Origin: Ignelater luminosus
Lineage: Eukaryota > Arthropoda > Insecta > Coleoptera > Elateridae
Length of the DNA stretch: 64,000 nt
Assembly: GCA_011009095.1 (NCBI GenBank)
Contig: VTPC01090696.1
Coordinates: 108,111-172,110 of the forward strand
Direction of reading: 5' to 3'
Positions 60,571 to 64,000 of this stretch are shown one piece after another (position 1 is the stretch's first letter; every line of letters starts with the position of its first letter). A program made the position numbers and the translations under genes. A model generated the notes under the pieces. The model was not told where the DNA came from. It did not search any database and saw only the letters and a program-made list of their open reading frames with translations.

Positions 60571-63500
60571 ATAATAATATAACAGCTGCTAATGAATATC
60601 AAAATTTTGAAGGAAGCTAATCAACGATTATTCTTATACTTTTATACGTAATTAAGATATTTATAATCTGTTTATTGTACATAGTCTTAAATAATTTCTA
60701 AATTTATGAATTTATTATTGAATAATAAGAAAATTACTATAAATACTTACTATACACTACTTATTGATGTAAAAGTTAATTTTTTGTTATATATATATTA
60801 CATGTTACACAATTATTATGTAATAAATTTAAATTTACATATACAGACTTTTCACTATATAGTATCAGGTAATTTTATACATTTAGTTATTTGTACGAGG
60901 AACGATTAAAAAGTTCGCAGGAAGATAATTTCAGCTCTTCTGAAATAAGCTCTATAGTGATTTTTATACTTGTAAAGGTATTTTCAGAAATCCCTCCTTT
61001 TATGTCCCTGAGAAACTGAAAACCTTAATATTTCAATATTTATTCAGAAACGTTTTCAGTCTCCAATTTCTAATAATTATTCTTGAGGACTGTTTCTTCT
61101 GTAATAGTTCAGACACGTTTCTGTGACGATATGGTGTCGAGTATTGAAATTGCTTCAGCCTGAAAATAAATCCATAGCTTCATGAAGTTTGCCCATAACA
61201 GTCTTTCATTGAGTCATAGTTTGAACACTAAACCATTTTTTGACTTGTAATGTCTTTGTACTGTTCAAAGTTATTTGCAAATTTTTAAAGGTAGTACAGT
61301 GTGATCTTCGTTCACAAATCTTCATCTTCAATATAGAAGATACTAGGCAAGGTAGGTTTTTTTTCAAGAATTCTCGGTATGTAATATATATTATTAGTAA
61401 GTTTCAAAAATAAGGTTTTACTAAATCTCAAGAAAATCCAATTTATACTAATAATAAGTAGAACATTCGCTTGCCAATCATTTGGCAAAACATTACTAGC
61501 CTGAAAGTAAAACGGTAATAAGAATTTGGATTTATCTTTAATATAGAAAATTTAAACAATAACAACAAAACCCACTGTAATTCTAACATCGCTTTGAGAA
61601 CTTGAGAACTATAACGTAGACATCTTAAATTTTTGAAATTCTCAGAATCATAACCGGAGAGATTACTGGCCATTGGTTATTGTAGTTTATGACATACCTG
61701 TATCCGGAAATACCTTGAGATAAACAATGAGATAGGGAAAATGTTCAACAATGCCGAAGGCCGAGTTTGATAATCTATCGACATCTACACTATGGTAGGA
61801 TAAACTAGACAATTATCAGATCGTAAGGTCCTCTTCTAACATGAAAAGACTAACCCCCGGAAACATAAAGCGTTTTTAAAGTCATTATTAACTAATGCCA
61901 TGTTAACTTTCGAATATAGTGATCTAACTGGATATATATTAATTGATAGGTTAATGACGTTTTAACTTGACAACATGGTTAAGAACACTTTATGCGACTG
62001 GAGGTTAGACCAACGACCATCGTCTTGGATTCTAATCCTTCAAGCGTGGTACTCGAACTTACAGACCTATACCGACGCTATGCTGCCGTTTGATTTACTA
62101 GACTAGCAGTCTTACCTTCTGATCAACGCAGTTCCTAGATAATTCTTTTCTGCTCCCATGCAACTAAAGATGTGTCAAGTTTTTTAATTTAAATGATGCC
62201 GTCCAGTGGAGGATTTAGATTTTAGATCTTTTAGATTTGAAATTAATAATTGCCTAAGGGCCCTCTTTAATAAACAGAATTTATTAAAACAAAAGATCAA
62301 CGCAATGGAAAAAACATTTGGATTGCCTTAAGCTATTAAAAAAGAGATGTTTGGCTTAGACGATAGAATTGTCATATAGACGATAATCATTGATAACTGC
62401 AGATTCTGGGAAATCTCAGATGCTTACCGTACTTAAAGAAAAGTAAATGATTTTACCTGAAAAACATCTAAAATCTTTTGTTTTGCTATTGAGAATTTTT
62501 CTGTTCAGAACGGCTGAACTGAAGAAACATGCAGGATCAGGTTATGTAGCAGTCTCGTGTTATGAGAATTAATCTCCTGAGGCTTTTGACATTAAATAAA
62601 ATATTTTAAAAGAACTCTATGTAATGTAGTTAATATGAAATCTAAGCTCAAGGAGACTGTCACAGAAGACAAGAAAAAGAAGAAAGACTGAGCGGGGATA
62701 TGAAAGGTATCACAGGATAAGTTTGCAGAATTTAATTCTTAAGAAAAATATAAATACAGAGTGTTATGATATGGAGAGTTCTTTTTCTCAGGGTCCTTAT
62801 TTTTCTTCGTGTGGTTCTTAATTTTTTTATTAAAACGCTATTTTTTTTGACAATATTAATTTATTTATTTTTTTCTGTCATTACATTTATCAAAACAAAA
62901 AAAAAAAATTTTTTTTATACTTTCTTTTTTTATCATTTTCAAATATCACTACATTTTTAATATCATCACATTTACATTTTTAATATCATCACAATAGCTC
63001 CTCTTGAATCTAAAGACTTACGAAAGAGAAACGATTTCCAAAAACAAACGCAACTGAAAAAATTGAATATGTCTGTCTCAGCTGAAAAGTATATTGAATT
63101 ATTCCGTATTAAATCAATTGTCTAAGATCAGGTACTGGTGACATTGGCAGCCTTCGGCATGGTTACATGTTAAGGTACAATGTTCTTCTATCTCTGTTAT
63201 TGGTTCTGCCTTTTTTATATTAAATTATAAAGATATACTAATTAGTAGATAATCTTTCTAGACTTTTCATATAAAAGCCAGAATCTGGTCTCACAATCAC
63301 TGGAGTCTCTACTACTGCGGAAACTGAAATTGGAATTTTTGTATATGCTGGCCTATAGAAATCTGGTATAACAAAGTATCTTTAATCATAGGGAGGAAAT
63401 TACAAAAATTAGTTTGGACAATTACAGTATAAGACGACATAAGGTTAATTAGATGAGTTTCTTACCAATCATAGTTTCAAATGGTTAAAGTACAAGTTAA

Positions 63501-64000
63501 TGGAGTAACTGGTGAAATTTTAAATGTGTAATAACCGTAAGATTTGTTGTACATGTAAGCCAAGTGTTAGTGTAGTGCTATTCATAAAATTTCTAAATCT
63601 AGTGACCGTCGATGGCCGTCCAAGAACAAAAAAAAACTTTACAATATTCTCTGAGTTACCCGCATGTCACGCCTTATTTAGAAAAAGCGCGATTTAAAAT
63701 GATAAAAACAAGTAATAACAACTAGTCTTTTGTCTAACTCTTTTGGTCCCTTTTTTACTGCTCAGAATCCTTGTTGGCAAAAAGTGTAGCATAACAATAT
63801 TATTCTGTAATTTAAATAAATAATTTAGAATAAATCTAGCTAAAGAAAGATGATAATTTAGATTCTTTTGGGTGAATGTTGCTTTCTAGGAAATTTAGGC
63901 AGCTGTCATTAATGGAAATATGCAAGGTTTATTAACGTAGTCTATGTGAATTTTTGACCGAATAGTCAAAAGATTTATTTATATCAAATTAAAGCAAACG
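60571..64000. other. AT-rich downstream region
   Basis: No further exon was supported. It includes a mariner-like end (CGAGGAACGATTAAAAAGTT at 60,896 preceded by TA), AT-rich low-complexity sequence around 62,800-62,990, and a two-copy 23-bp tandem repeat at 62,951-62,993. Confidence 0.5.
62951..62993. repeat. Two-copy 23-bp tandem repeat
   Basis: ACATTTTTAATATCATCACA plus TTT, followed at once by a second copy of ACATTTTTAATATCATCACA. Confidence 0.9.

Noticed and set aside
62048..62058. GTTCGAGTACC on the minus strand, resembling a tRNA B-box
   Set aside because: The preceding sequence has no convincing A-box or acceptor stem; it may be a very decayed SINE but this cannot be shown.
1..64000. 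CRISPR arrays, operons, riboswitches or phage-like modules
   Set aside because: The window has clear eukaryotic gene structure and animal transposons; no spaced repeat array or gene cluster of that kind was seen.

Overview
This is AT-rich nuclear DNA from an animal, most likely an insect or other arthropod. The evidence is a split protein-coding gene with GT-AG introns from about 50 bp to 29 kb, several Tc1/mariner elements, a decayed LINE reverse transcriptase, MITE-like inverted-repeat elements, and no prokaryote-style operons. I cannot name the species.

The main content is one plus-strand gene of which I can build ten coding exons between 13,090 and 60,468 (exons at 13,090, 13,204, 19,238, 23,571, 52,758, 53,100, 53,553, 53,983, 59,540 and 60,432). 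All nine junctions are GT-AG and preserve frame. The joined reading frame is 2,139 nt, or 712 residues plus a stop. The product is hydrophilic and charged, rich in Ser, Pro, Glu and Arg, and looks intrinsically disordered. It has a degenerate V-x-P-D-G-x-I/V-V-x-E motif repeated in exons 3, 4 and 5, a PPxY motif and a polyproline run in exon 8, and no recognisable enzymatic domain. It looks like a scaffold or cytoskeleton-associated adaptor, but I do not recognise it with confidence. A GC-rich patch at 35.2 kb followed by a UTR-like stretch with good donors, inside the 29-kb intron 4, may be an internal promoter and alternative non-coding first exon.

Layout: 1-13,089 has no host gene that I can support and carries one irritans-type (Himar-like) mariner at 3,728-5,002. 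Intron 3 holds a mariner with an intact DD34D triad (21,378-22,636) inserted into a LINE relic (about 20,740-22,925). Intron 4 holds a third mariner (25,716-26,984), a 246-bp inverted-repeat element (28,493-28,738), a Mos1-like mariner (32,768-34,023), the candidate promoter, a roughly 280-bp diverged tandem duplication (43.9-44.4 kb), a hAT-like MITE with an 8-bp target duplication (48,167-48,354), a degenerate G-rich minisatellite and a perfect 13-bp hairpin. Exons 5-8 are packed into 1.7 kb. After exon 10 the last 3.5 kb is AT-rich and apparently non-genic.

Three of the four mariners are broken exactly at the first catalytic Asp motif of the transposase. The fourth keeps its triad but has lost its normal C-terminus. 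I found no prokaryotic-style system, CRISPR array or clearly new multi-gene system.
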